A DNA stretch of 64,000 bases from Podospora comata (taxonomy: Eukaryota > Ascomycota > Sordariomycetes > Sordariales > Podosporaceae), in NCBI GenBank assembly GCA_017354895.1, contig CP071493.1, positions 2,232,001-2,296,000 on the forward strand, read 5' to 3'. The notes under the pieces are model-generated. The model saw only the letters and a program-made list of their open reading frames with translations. It had not been told where the DNA came from and did not search any database. This document shows positions 9,842 through 22,346 of this stretch, piece by piece. Position 1 is the first letter of the stretch. Each line of letters begins with the position of its first letter. The position numbers and the translations under genes are program-made.

Positions 9842-10970
9842 TTACAATCTATCCAACTTTCTCCTCTCGTTTCTCGTCCTCTTCTGCAGCTTCTTGTACT
9901 TCTTCTTCTTCATCCGCAACTTCCTCTGCCTCTTCACACTAATGGCCTGCATGGCCCGGTCCTGCAGCCGTCTCGACTCGTCATACTTCAGCTGGCGCAG
10001 CGCCATCCTCTCCAGAAACGTTCTCGGCTGAGCGCCGCCCTGCTCCGCACTGTCGATGAGCTCCGGGCTGTGCGCAACAACCTTGTACTGCCCGTCCGCC
10101 TCCACCGTCTCCTCGATCGTGACCATGGCCTTGTACACCCTCGTCTGGGGCTCCTCGCTCGCTTCCAGCGTCGTGCCGGCAAGCTCGTCGACAAGAGCAT
10201 CAACGGCGGCGGCAGCGCCATCGGCCATCGGCTTGGGTGCCGGAGGCGGCGCATAAGGCAGGAACTGGCCCGCCATGGAGTTGAGCTGAAAATAGACGTT
10301 GCTCTCGCCGCTCATCTCAAACGGGGCGCCGTCGGCGCGCCTCGGCGGCTCTCCGGTTTCCTGAATCTCTTGCTGCAACCGCTCCTGCTGTTTAAAGACA
10401 CTAGTGTTGGCTTCATCATCATTCAACTTGGAGAGGGGATGTTTTTCAAGGCCATGTACCGTTTGTGACAGGGTCGACAGGACGTCAGACACCCTGTGAC
10501 GCGGCGAGCGGGTGTTGAAGATCTCGGCAAAGGCATCCTCGGTCACCGTCTTGGGGAGGAGCTGTGTGACGGAGATGGGCCGGTGGAGGGCGAAGAAGGT
10601 GGACAGGGCGAGGGCTAGATAGAGGGGTAAGCAAGAGATGTGAGTGATATTGGGGAGGATACGAACCCTCGTCTTTGATGTGCTTGGTGCTGGGGACGCT
10701 GGGGAGCTGGGGGCCGGCGTCCTTGGCCTTTCTTTTGCGCTTCTCGCCGGTCGTCTTGGAGTTGCCCGAGGCGGGCACGGAGGGCCGGGCGGCGAAATCG
10801 CGGGCGCCGTCATCCGGGCTTGAGGGTTTTGAGGACGAGTACCGGCGCTGGTGGAGACCATTGGCCTTGTAGGCGGCTTTGGGAGCCGACGCAGTCAGGG
10901 AGGAAACCACCGTCACAGGCGACTGGGGAGCCGCAGACGCGACAGCCCGTCGCACTGATAACGGCAGCAT
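9842..10970 (-). CDS. Mitochondrial small-subunit protein mS38 (COX24/AURKAIP1 family)
   Basis: Two exons on the minus strand, 10970-10667 and 10614-9842, with a 52-nt intron (GTTCGT...CTATCTAG), give 358 aa. The N-terminus is basic and Ser/Ala-rich like a mitochondrial presequence. The C-terminal 34 residues are the diagnostic part: a run of Arg/Lys ending AISVKRQRKLRMKKKKYKK and then LQKRTRNERRKLDRL, the COX24/DUF1713 domain, which in known mitoribosomes threads through small-subunit rRNA. The middle is low in conservation. The yeast member was first linked to COX1 mRNA processing and translation. Together with mS26 this makes two mitoribosomal genes within 8 kb. Confidence 0.87.
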
Positions 10971-13338
10971 GGTTGGCGAGGGGTTGGCGGCTGGTTCTGG
11001 GGTGAGAACAAAACTCGCAAGGGTCCTCTTCAGAGGTGCCCGATCACAAAGGCTGGCTGCTTTCTGAAAAGGACAGCGAGAGACGACGTCGAGGTGTCGA
11101 GATGTCGGGAGGTGGCGGGTGGTGGCGGGTGGTGCGCTGTCAAAGGCAAACGCTATCCAGGTTTGCAGTCACGTTTGACGATGACCTGCCAGAGGGATGG
11201 AAAGCCTTGTTGGTGGCTCCGGCTCGGCTTGCTTCTTCTCTCGGGCGCTATTGGCCGTGATCGCCTGATGGTCTGTGCGGCTTCAAACGTCTCGTCTCGA
11301 TTGGTACCTGGAGTCCGCATTGGGTAATAACCGGGGCATCAAGAAAGTGAAGCTGTCTCTCCCTCACCCAGCTCCTTACACCGACCCTAACTGCCTTTCG
11401 TCCATGCGGGGAAACACAGAAACGTGGGTTCTACATGCCCCCTGACGGAAGTGCACATGGCATTGAAGTACCAGCCATGGATGTTAAAAACAACAGCTAA
11501 GCAATACCGCATATACTCAATCGAACCAAAATTGTCTGCGCTCGCGACTATACCTACAGGAGTTTAGCTGAAGTGCCAAGCCACCTATAACCCGATCACT
11601 GAGTCTGATAAAATCTACCATGATTTTGTTTTCATTTACTTTTTTACGATAGTTTCAAAACTTTTATTATTAGCCTTAAAAGATTTTGATTTATAATAGT
11701 AATACTTAATTAATCAATTATATTAATATGTGACTATTAAATATATAAAATTAAATAAAAAGGATTTTATTTCAAAAAATAATAAAAGTTTTTTTTAAAA
11801 CTAACGATGTATTTATAACGATAATTTCATAAAAATAATTATTGATTTAAATATTAAAAAATATTTCTATTTCATTAATAATTTTTTTAATATTAAATTT
11901 CCGACTAAATAATGTAATACTGATATAAGGTGCGGCTACAGATCTGAGGGTATAAGTAAAGAAGTGGAGATTCGATGAGGTCAGAAGTCATGTATTTAAG
12001 CGGTCTGCTTCTGACATTTTATTTTAAATAAATCATCGACTTTTATTTTCTTCGTATTTTTTGCCTTGCACACGTGCGGGTAATTTTGTCTCTCTGATCA
12101 GGCTAATCCGGTGCTTATTATGTGGCCTGCGAGCTTATAGTGTCTTTTTTTTTTTCCTGCGGGAAGTGCAGCTTGCGAGCGAGCTACTGTTACGCAGGTG
12201 TGTTCATTCAGAAATCTGTTGATGGTCACTATTTCAGCACTTACTCAGCACTACTTAATGTCTGCTTAGTACCTACCTAGCGCTTATCTAATACTATATA
12301 AAGTATCTACTTAATAAAGCAAAATGCTGCAAAGCCCTGCATCTACCATTATGGTAAATAAAAATAGCCCTAATTTTATATTTAAGGTATTTAAAATCCT
12401 ATAAGTGCCTGGTAAATTTGTGGGGCAATCGACTCACAATAAAACACACTTTCGGTAGGCTCGGTGGCCGAATTCGCCCTGTTTTGTATAGCCGTGACTT
12501 GTGACCTATATTGTATGCAGAATATCATGAAGCTGGATATCATTATTTCGCTGCTTTGACAGTCAACATCGTTGGATAACGTGGTGTCCCAATGAAGGCG
12601 GACAGGATGGTTATGCAGCGAGGTTTCTCTGAGTGGCTCATCCACCCATGCATCATTATTGTTGCTCCTCGAATAGGATAAATTGAAACTCGTAGTTGAT
12701 GGCGTGATGAGCAACAGGAAACCTGAAAACAGCTCGAAACATAACCTTGGGAGGATGAATGACTGTAATTTCGGATAGTGCCAGATGCAAAGGGGAAGAT
12801 AATACATGGTGGGGTCCATGTTGGGCTGGGTAAAGTAACGATGGTGACTGAAGATGAACTACGTTAATGTCTGGTGAAGGAGAGGTTTCTGGTTTGACCA
12901 ACCCAAAGTCCTGCTCAAGTGTCGTGTTTCTGAACGTGCTTTCCAGCACCCAGGTGTGGGAAAGAAAGACGTGGCATTGCGACTTTCCCAGACTCTGATG
13001 CTGAAGTTGGAACTTTCAAGAGCTTCTCAAGCTGTTAACCTTAAAGCTTCCAAGTATGTAAACGATGACCCAAAGTGTTGCTGGTTGGTGGGGCACTGGC
13101 AAAGGAGTGGCAGGAACGAATCCTAAAGGCGGAATTTGCAATTGGGCGCCAAGAAACGCATAGCTCAAGCACGTGACGCTGGGCCCCGGTGCGCAGCTCT
13201 GGCAAATTGGCCCGGGCCTTCCCGAGCTTGCCTTGGAAGTGAGGCAAAATCACTGCTGCATAAGTCTGTTTTTTGAGGTTGAGGACATTTTCTTCAACCG
13301 CCCTTCCACCCCCCCCCGACACACACCCATCCGCGTCC
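10971..13338. other. 2.4-kb intergenic region with AT-rich island
   Basis: Contains the AT-rich island listed separately. At 12391-12949 there are overlapping minus-strand open frames of up to 142 codons without any recognisable family. The last 150 bp are the promoter of the MPP-beta gene. Confidence 0.5.
11600..12410. repeat. AT-rich island, probable RIP-altered repeat relic of unknown family
   Basis: Composition changes sharply near 11600. The core (about 11600-11930) is very high in A+T with many TpA steps, against GC-rich flanks. A second AT block lies at 12018-12060, and 12225-12410 is also AT-rich. Between them lie ordinary-composition pieces and an inverted pair GTCAGAAG (11980-11987) and CTTCTGAC (12008-12015). 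Depletion of C and excess of TpA are the known mark of RIP in Sordariomycetes. No coding remains, so the element family cannot be named. Confidence 0.6.
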
Positions 13339-15065
13339 ATGGCGTCCCGGAGACTTGCTCTGAACCTCGCCCAGGGCCTGCGTGGCCGCTCTGGAGGTCT
13401 TTCTGTCCCCGTCAGACGAGGCCTTGCGACACCTCACTCGCCCGCCCTCAAGACCCAGACGACGACACTCAAGAATGGCCTGACTGTGAGCTTCCCCCCG
13501 GCCCTCCTGTCCGCCTGTCCACAGCCTGGCCGCCATGACGTCGTGCCAATTGGTCCTTCCTGAGCTTGCTACAGCTTCATATACTGACTGCAACTCTTTC
13601 CCACCCCGCAGGTCGCAACCCAGTACTCTCCCTATGCGCAGACCTCGACGGTCGGCATGTGGATCGATGCCGGCTCCCGCGCCGAGACCGACGAGACCAA
13701 CGGCACTGCCCACTTCCTCGAGCACTTGGCCTTCAAGGTACGGTAATCCGGGCTCGCCCTTTGCCGTTCCCGGCTAACATGAATACACTTGGGCAGGGCA
13801 CATCGAAGCGGACTCAGCAGCAGTTGGAGCTTGAAATTGAGAACATGGGCGCCCACCTCAACGCCTATACCTCGGTTTGTTGCCGTCTATTCTATTCCGG
13901 ATACCTTCGTCGAAGCTAATTCCCGAGTGTAGCGCGAGAACACCGTCTACTTCGCCAGGGCCCTGAACGAGGACGTTCCTCAGTGCGTCGATATCCTCCA
14001 GGACATTCTCCAAAACTCTAAGCTTGAGGAGTCGGCTATTGAGCGGGAACGTGATGTCATTCTCCGTGAGTCGGAGGAGGTTGAGAAGCAGTTGGAGGAA
14101 GTTGTTTTCGATCACCTGCACGCCACCGCTTACCAGCAACAACCCCTCGGCCGCACCATCCTCGGCCCCCGCGAGAACATCCGTGACATCACCAGGACCG
14201 AGCTTACCAACTACATCAAGAACAACTACACTGCCGACCGCATGGTTCTTGTCGGAGCTGGTGGTGTTCCCCACGAGCAGCTCGTCGAGATGGCTGACAA
14301 GTACTTTGCTGGCCTCCCCTCCAAGAGCCCCGAGTCCGCCGCCTACCTCCTGTCCAAGAAGAAGGCCGATTTCATCGGCTCTGATGTCAGAATCCGCGAC
14401 GACACTATCCCCACCGCCAACATCGCCATTGCCGTTGAGGGCGTCAGCTGGAACGACCCCGACTACTTCACTGCCCTCGTCACCCAGGCTATTGTCGGCA
14501 ACTATGACAAGGCTCTTGGCAACGCTCCTCACCAGGGCAGCAAGCTCAGCGGCATCGTTCACAAGAATGATCTTGCCACCAGCTACATGAGCTTCTCCAC
14601 CAGCTATAGCGACACTGGGTACGGACCGTTTTGCTTTGTTGTGTGTGAAGGTTGACTTGATACTAATACGTCTCTAGTCTCTGGGGCATCTACATGGTCA
14701 CCGACAATCTCGCCAACGTCGATGATCTTGTTCACTTCTCCCTCCGCGAGTGGACCCGCCTCTGCGGCAGCGTCACCCCCGCCGAGGTTGAGCGCGCCAA
14801 GGCCCAGCTCAAGGCCTCCATCCTCCTGTCCCTCGACGGCACCAGCGCCGTTGCCGAGGACATTGGTCGGCAAATCGTCAACACTGGCCGCCGCATGAGC
14901 CCCGGCGAGATCGAGCGCGTCATTGATGCCATCACGGAGAAGGACGTCATGGAGTTTGCCAACAAGAAGATCTGGGATCAGGACATTGCCATCAGCGCCG
15001 TCGGCAGCATCGAGGGTCTGTTTGACTACGCCAGAATCAGAGCCGACATGAGCAGAAACTTTTAG
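13339..15065 (+). CDS. Mitochondrial processing peptidase, beta subunit
   Basis: Five exons, 13339-13485, 13612-13737, 13797-13874, 13933-14618 and 14678-15065, give 474 aa, the usual length of MPP-beta. The N-terminus ([14 protein letters not shown]...) is an Arg-rich presequence. The zinc site HFLEH (inverted HxxEH of the M16 family) lies near residue 80, followed by the conserved [10 protein letters not shown] segment and the distal Glu region. The Gly-rich AGGVPHEQ and the C-terminal M16 half are complete. In the mitochondrial matrix the alpha/beta dimer cuts presequences from imported proteins; the beta subunit carries the metal site. In fungi such as Neurospora the same protein (PEP) also serves as core 1 of complex III. 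Introns are 126, 59, 58 and 59 nt. Confidence 0.96.
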
Positions 15066-18000
15066 ACAGCCCCCTTGAGTTGAAAAAAGAGAGCAAGTAA
15101 ATAAATCTGATGGGGAGTACGAAGAGCAGATGGTGTTTTTTTTGCTTCTCCGACAGTCTTGAAAGGGGCGTGTCTCTGTGATGAGTGTGGTGTTTGTAAA
15201 ACGGGGACGCCGACGGATTGAAAAAATCACAGTGTATTATAATTCGGTGGTTTGTCTGTTTCAAGCTAGTCCGCCAAAAGGAAGAGAAGGAAAATGGCAA
15301 GGGGAGGGGTGAATGGGTGAAAGGGAAGGGGAAGAGACCTATGAATTGTACTGTAGAGAGAGGGGTTCTGGGTAGACATAGAGCCAATCGACGCTGCTTC
15401 TTTGCTTAAGCCTGACCATCTTGCTGAATAAAAACGTTGGGGTTTGGTGAGGGAGTCCAGATGATGGTGTGTTTGATGGATGTGCAGGGCATTTGTTTGT
15501 GAGTGGTGGGGTGGGTTATCTGATGGGAGGTGAGGTCAATAGGGGTAAGGTGGTGGTGGTTGTTGTTTGTGTATCCTGGGTGATCATGCCTGGTGGTTGT
15601 GTCTTTTTTTTGTAAGGGAAGTCGAGATGGTTGTTGGCTGATGGGTGGGTGGTTGGATGAAGTTTTGGGTGAGTTGGGGGTTCTGTCGTTTGTCTTCAAA
15701 CTTTGTGAATGTGAGAGGGTGAGCAGTTTGGGGTTGAAAGTGAGGTATGATATGGAGAGATGGAAACGATTCTATGTACGTGCGATGGTATGGCGGATTC
15801 CACATTCCAATATTTGTTGCGTAGTTGTGGTCTTGTGTCGGAGAGAGATAGTTTTTCTGATGGGAACGGTTCTGGTGATGAGAATATGGGCTTGTTTAGC
15901 TGGGTGACTAGGTACGTGGGATGATGGCGACGGCTAGGATTCTCTTGTGTTATGTTGGAGACTATAACGGATAGGCCAACCTCAAGGTGGCGAATGAGAT
16001 TGAACGCCCATAAAGTTGCTGAACTACTGTGGTATATCCCCCTGATAGGTAATGCAGGTGAGCTCACCCATATACCCACCTATCGATAATGTATCTTGAG
16101 ACACAAACACTCTATAAAAGGTTCCTCAACACTCCCGCCTACGTACACCCATACAACATGCTCTCAAATCTTGAGGCCGAAAGGGAATGTAGAGGAGATG
16201 TGTTTATGGTCTTCATATCTCGTGCGAAATATGCACGTTACAACTCTGCTCCCTAAGGCAAACAGATACGCGGTAGGTGCCCTTTATGAACACTTGATAC
16301 CTAATCATATCACATACCAGTGGCGTTAAAGAATATCAAGAAATGGGCTTGATTGATTCCTCATGGAACGTTCATCCAATTTCCTTGTTTCCAATGACAG
16401 GTACCAACTCCACTAAGCCCTGACTGGCTGACATGATACTACACTTCTCGAGTTGATGAATGAATCACCATCGATGAGCTCAGCATAACCATCGTTGTCG
16501 GGATCGCTCTTAACCCTGATGAGCGAGGCAAAAAAAAAAATGCCTGAACCATGTCCCCGTGAAAACGAGAAGAGCCATATGGATTAGTAAACTTTGGTGA
16601 TGATGAGGTGATAAGGCCCAGACGGAACTCGGCGTTGGAGCGAAAGGCAAGGTGGCAGTGTAGTAGCAATGTAGATAGACATTGGAAGATCATCTTGGAT
16701 GTGGGTGGGATGCTAACGGTCATGAGAGCGGCACGTGCATCTGAATGTATCTACCGACCTGCACGGCGGGAGCAGGCGGAGGGTAGCAGAGCTATCGAAC
16801 GGTGGTGTGATCTGAGATGTATAGGTCTTTTGCTTTTACGGTCCCTGATAGTCATATTACGTATATAAGGTTTGGTTCTGTGAAGGCAGTTACACAAAGT
16901 CCCAGCCAGTTTAATGATATACCGCCTGTTTAGATAGCCGCCGTAAAGTTCAAGTGCGACCTAGGCATGTGCGATTGATTCGCTTCTTGTGCTCCGTTTC
17001 ACCGTCTCATTAACGGCCGTGGTCAACCACGCGGCCGGGTACAACGAGTGCAACTTCAACCGATTGACTCGACGGTTGTGCAAGTTTCAAAAGGTTCGCT
17101 GTTTCGACAAGCCGAGAAATTGCCTTGCTGTTCTCGGCTTGACGGAGGTGACGTCGGTGCCGGCTTGCTCGGGATCGGGTGTCGTATCCAGCGACAAAGA
17201 AAACTACACACACGCGTCCCTGCATCACTTCGCCCCGTCACTACTACAAGGCTAATCGGGGCGGTGAAAAAAGCTGGTGAAAAAGCCGGAAGCTTCCAGG
17301 TTGTTGGTGGTAGCTTGTGGTCCGCTGGTAGGGCTTCACTTCCCCGTCCCTAGTCTTGGAGTTTGACAAATTCTTGAATCCTTGTCGCTCCCACAGACAT
17401 TTCGGGGTTTGGAGGGGTTCTTTGATGCTGACGTTATGCCCCGCAGCTCGACGTGACACTCCGGTCTCGTACATATATCACCCGCAGACGTGTTCGGGCT
17501 GTATGTCGGGAAAACGGTAAAAACACGACTTGGCTGCTTGACGCGTATTATCGATACTGTGCTTGTTGTTATTGTTTCTGCACCCTGGAAGTATTCACCA
17601 CTCACACAAGGGACAGGAGAGGTGGTGGCAGTGGTCGAGGGCCATGGCTAGAGACCGGGCAACCGCAGCTGGCCTTGCCACCTCATCCTGGTGAGGCGTT
17701 CATCTTGGGACATAGTGGGAATAAATAGTATCAATTTCTAGGAAATTCCTACAAGAAAAATGCTGTAAAAGAGCAATAATTAGAATCATCATGATGAATA
17801 AGATAAAAGATTCATGAAAATGACATCGATTTTGCACTTCCTGCATCATTGCCAAGCCGTCCATGACAGATCAAGTCAGCAGGGATCAGACGATCGGCTT
17901 TGCAGATAGAAAAGTGGATCTGGCTTGGCAGATAACGAAGCTGTGGAGACCCCACCTCTCCGCCTTTCTATCGAAGCCCAAGCGTGCCGCCAACGATCTC

Positions 18001-19649
18001 GGAAGACGCCTTGGAGAATAAAAGATCGCTTACCGTACGATACCGACGGATATGGACACGGATATGCCGCGGTTCATCCGACCATGCGGACGGCCATCTC
18101 CCACGCGAGCTTTCCGTTACTGGCCCGTCCAAGGGAAAATATATTGCTGCCCGTTCTTGGCTGCCAAATTGGCCGCGGCCACCTCTACTCGAGACCAAGA
18201 GACCAAGACCAACTGTCCAAACCAAGAATTCATCGCGGCTGCCATTGGCGCTACCTGACTGGGCGGGTGGCTGTTCTCAGGCGCGCCGATCGAGTGCCCG
18301 TATCGAGGGTTTTGCCCATGATCATGCAGCGCAGCGTCGGTCCTTGGCTTGTCTTTTTGCTTGCAGCATAGGATAGAAACAACTCTACTCGCTGGAAAGG
18401 AGCAGCAGTTGCGTCGTCAGCAAGAAGACTTGGTGATGCCGCCGTCCAATGCGACAGCTAACTAGGCTGATAATATTGGAGGGAGCAATACCTTGATATC
18501 AAGCCACATCTTAGCCGGGCGCCCCGGCACCTAACAGTTAGTGTCCTTCGAGAACGCTTACTGCTGTTATAACCGCCGAAGAATGGGCTCTGGATCAACG
18601 ATTCAACGCACACACGCCGGCAGGGGGCGACAGTTCAATTCCGACTTTCATGATTCAGCGCAATTTGGGCTTCTCAGACTTTTCGAGGAGAGGGCGTGAA
18701 TTGTCCGATAGTCCTTCATAAGAGAATGGCCACAACCAGATGTACCAGATAAAGGACGCAGCCGTCCTGCCGAGGCGTGGGTGATGAGGGCGTCTCAGAC
18801 GAACAAAGCGAAGGGGTCAAATGGTAGAGGCGGGAAGCAAAGCCGTAATTCAAATAACCGGGAAAAGGTCTAGAGCAGGTGGTATTTTCAAAAGTGAGGG
18901 ATTGGAGCTGAACCAGTCTGCAAAGTTTCACTTGGAAATCCTCCGTACCTTAATCGTCCATGGATATCAGATTGTGCCATGCTCGGATCAAACCTGTGAA
19001 TCGTGAGTTGTGTTCTTCTGTTTCTCCTGTACTGGCCCACAAACCTGAATTCTGTGAAATAAAAACGGCGAAAAAAGGTTGCTCCCGCATTCAGCGGATG
19101 ACCAAGTTCCAGCTTCTTTTTCACCAACTCTTGTGAACCTGGAACCCGACGGCACCCCTGCCTCCCCGCCGAAGGACCCGACCCACTTGGGATTAGCTTG
19201 CTGTGTCCACCATTAAGCACAGCCCTCCCGCCCCCCTCTCCTGCCTCAAACAGCGAGACATCCCCCCAACCCCAGCGCCCATCTCTCGCCTCGACTCCGC
19301 TTCCATCCTTTAACATAGCGGTTCGCTCCAACCAACCCTTCCCTTCCTCTTCCACCCCGATTGCCATTAACCGTATCCCTTCTCCACTCATCCGCACGCA
19401 GCACACAGTGTTCGCCGGCCCTTTGAGGGAGTTCACCTTTGACGCAGCTCGAGCCGATATCTGCTTCCGACCGCGAATGAAGCAGAGCCGTTGCATCCTC
19501 GAGGGGTAATCTGTCGACGACAACACGGGTGCATCTGCTCGCCGCCAGCAATCTGCGATGCTGATGGCCGTCGTGCACCCTTGAAGTTCACCACAGCGCC
19601 ACTGAGCCTTCACCTTAATATCATCTCGTCTCGTCCCGTCTCTCCCAAG
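15066..19649. other. 4.6-kb gene-poor region
   Basis: No open frame here looks like a conserved protein. A 32-codon frame with a TATA box in front (16158-16256) is listed separately. G/T-rich low-complexity DNA lies at 15440-15720. The stretch 17900-18380 has overlapping open frames on several strands typical of GC-rich noncoding DNA. The last 200 bp hold two short upstream open frames (19477-19509 and 19558-19584) ahead of the RING-finger gene. Confidence 0.5.
16158..16256 (+). CDS. Possible 32-codon small protein gene
   Basis: ATG at 16158 opens a 32-codon frame ending TAA at 16254-16256 (MLSNLEAERECRGDVFMVF then ISRAKYARYNSAP). A clean TATAAAAG sits at 16113-16120, 38 nt ahead of the ATG. 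The protein has a mixed, plausible amino-acid make-up. I know no family match. It could equally be chance. Confidence 0.2.
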   Translation: MLSNLEAERECRGDVFMVFISRAKYARYNSAP

Positions 19650-21233
19650 ATGGCCTTCATTGATCCTGCCTTGGTGTTGCAAGGCGTTCGGATAGTTGCC
19701 AGACAAGCAACCGAGACTGTGGTATCGACCGCATTGTCATCAACAATCAACCCATCGCCCACCACGGACATCACCAACTCACCAACGGACTCGCCCACCG
19801 TCCAACCCTCTTTGACCTCTCTCACATCATCGACCTCACCCGAAGCGACTCCGAGTCCGTCTCCGCAGCCATCGCCGGGAGGTAACAATTCCTCGCCGTT
19901 GCTGTTTTTCGTAGCGCTGGGCTTTGGTGTCGTCTTCACCAATCTCTGGTAAGCAGGAGAGAAAGGCGATGAGAAATATCTGAACATGGGTGTCTAACGA
20001 AGAGGCAGGATTATCGTTGGGGTCAAGTACTGCTTCAGATACAATGCCCGTAACCGTCAAATGCGGATGAATGAAGATGGCGAACCAATCAACATGGAGA
20101 ACATGCCTCGCCCGCATCGTCGTCGGCGCGAAAAGAAATTGATGACCATCGATGAGGTCAACGAAAAATTCCCGATGCTCAAGTACAAGACGTGGGTTGC
20201 AAGCCGAGCGCAGGAAGGACTACCTACCCGCGGCGGTGTTTCAAGCCCCAGTCGCCCAAACAGTGTCCGCGATGCCGAAGGTGTGATTTCCGAGCTTCCT
20301 AATAAGGAGCGCATGTCTACCGAGGAGCGACCAACGAGCGCAACCGCACCAGCAGCAGAAGCGACAGCGAAAAATGGAACGGCCGCAACTCCCGAGTCAA
20401 CGACGGCGGCTGCCCAGACCGAGAAGCCCGGAAAACATGCTTCAAAGGAAAGCACCTCGAGTTCGATAGGTGGGCCTCAGCCAAGGATATCCACGGATAG
20501 GGAACGGGATGGGGGCAATGATGGAGCTCGGGATGCTGATGCCGGAACTCTCCATAAAGCGTCGACCCAAGGCGCACATGATGACGATGAGGAAGATGAT
20601 GAGCACATTGATGCTGCCATCCCACCCGAATGCATGGGGACTTCGGGAGACACGTGTGCTATTTGCATCGACACTCTGGAAGACGACGATGACGTGCGCG
20701 GCTTGACTTGTGGCCATGCTTTCCACGCTGTTTGCTTGGACCCGTGGCTCACGAGCAGGAGGGCATGCTGCCCATTGTGCAAGGCTGATTATTACACTCC
20801 CAAGCCACGACCTCCAGGCGCTGAGGGTCCCGACGGGGCCACGGTGATCGCCATCAACCTCGTTGATTCGCGCTCGAACCGGATGAACATGCCCAATCGG
20901 CCACGGCGCACCTTCTTTGGTCTTCTGGGCTCTGACAACCGGAGCGAGAGAGAAATGTATGCCAGCAACAGACATAGGCATGATAACCGAACACGATCCT
21001 CCCGTGCTCGCGATAACAGGCGAGGGAACAGGACTCGTGCGCCAACCAGTCCTGCTCCAGTGTCGGAGAGCCAGGCTAGCAGCGGCGGTTGGTTCTCCAA
21101 CATGAGAACAGCTATTTCGAGACTTCCAACAGGGCGGCAGCAAAACACCGACAGCCAGACTACCCCACCAGCATCGGGGGCCAACCCGGCTGTGACACCA
21201 TCCCAGCTTGAAGCTGGAGTACAGAGATCATGA
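19650..21233 (+). CDS. Membrane-anchored RING-H2 E3 ubiquitin ligase (predicted)
   Basis: Two exons, 19650-19948 and 20009-21233 (60-nt intron with a TCTAAC branch), give 507 aa. The N-terminal part is Ser/Thr/Pro-rich, presumably lumenal. One transmembrane segment (about residues 84-108, LLFFVALGFGVVFTNLW and on) is interrupted by the intron. A basic juxtamembrane region and an acidic, Ser-rich stretch follow. The RING-H2 finger spans about 316-358: C-x2-C (CAIC), CGHAFHAVC and CPLC, the C3H2C3 pattern. The C-terminal tail is Arg/Asn-rich. By analogy with TUL1- or PA-TM-RING-like ligases it would act in endomembrane quality control. Its substrate is unknown. Start context CCCAAGATGGCC is strong. 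Confidence 0.85.
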
Positions 21234-22346
21234 TCTTCAGCCCATCTTGGAGGGGAGGGGAGCTGTGTGCTCATGACATCGCTGTTCCCCGCATCTATTG
21301 ATACCCGTATTTCCCACCATGTACATGTAATTTTCTGATGCCGTCATAACGACTGCTTGGGAGTCGCAATTCGCCCATTTCACCAGCCTCTAAAAGTTAC
21401 AGTACTGGCGACTCGTTATCGGATTCTTGCAATTTATCTCGCAAGCACTTGCGTCTGATAAAGTGGCGGTAATCCCTGAGGCATCAAGAGAAAAATTAGC
21501 CGGTAACGAAGTGGGCGACACAGACTCAGGCATTTGAGCGCCAGGAAGAGGGTAGAAGAGAAGAGCAGGAGAGCGTTGAGCACTAAGCTGCTGGCTGGGA
21601 TATTGGCTGTTGTACCTTTCAATTAGTCTGTTTTTCTTCTTTCTCTCGATCTGGCTTTCACTGTCGGTTTGTTTATTATGGGATGTTTGTTTGCGGGTTG
21701 CGTCCCCCTTGTTTTCCTCCCCACATTTGGATTTGCATAGCACGCTTCACCATATTTGGCTTTTTTGTTTCGAAGGACAACGCGAGAGGAGGCTACACTT
21801 GACACACACGACTCACAACTCTCTACCACAAGGGAAGAAAGGGGCAAGCATGGAGTTTACTTGGGATTTGGTTTTGTGTTTTTTGCTCATGGGTTGGGAT
21901 GGGAATGTAAGCTGGATGGGATGGGATGGGATGGGATAGGGGTGGCGGTTACAACGTGTATATGTCTGCGAAATGGGGAGGGGGTTTGCTGAAAGGATTT
22001 TTTGGAGGGCTTGCCATGTAGTGGAATTTGAACCAGATGAAGCACACGCGAACAAGAATGTTTCGGCTGTTGTTGATGTGATCATTGTGTGGTGTCTATT
22101 GCTATGCTCGCTGTGGATTGTCCAGTATATATACCATCTGAAATTGGAGGCCAGAAAAGACCTTCTGGGCTGCTGCTCGACTTGAAGCTACTTCCAGTGA
22201 TATGCTTCAAACCATCTTTCATATAGCTATCCCTCATCAATGTATGGTGGTGTCGTGGCCCACGTTGGAAATAAAAAACGCTAACCGCCATATCCCTTTC
22301 ATCTTCCTCGACCTGCCTTCCGTCAAAGTTGTCTCTCTAAAAGCGA
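21234..22346. other. Convergent 3' region between the RING and GPALPP genes
   Basis: About 1.1 kb with no convincing gene. It includes a short GGGAT tandem run and T-rich stretches. Confidence 0.5.
21917..21939. repeat. (GGGAT)n short tandem repeat
   Basis: About four to five perfect copies of the unit GGGAT in a G-rich stretch, preceded by related GGGAT/GGGAA words from about 21890. Confidence 0.75.

Noticed and set aside
12391-12949. Minus-strand frames of 142 and 97 codons beside the AT-rich island
   Set aside because: They overlap each other in different frames and match no family I know; could be remains of a gene but cannot be supported.
16110-16150. CCTCAACACTCCCGCC stretch resembling sequences near ends of some LTR elements
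   Set aside because: A single short match with no repeat partner, no coding remains and no target-site duplication; too weak to call.
17925-18371. 148-codon plus-strand frame
   Set aside because: No ATG at its start, Arg-rich random-looking composition, overlapping frames in other phases.
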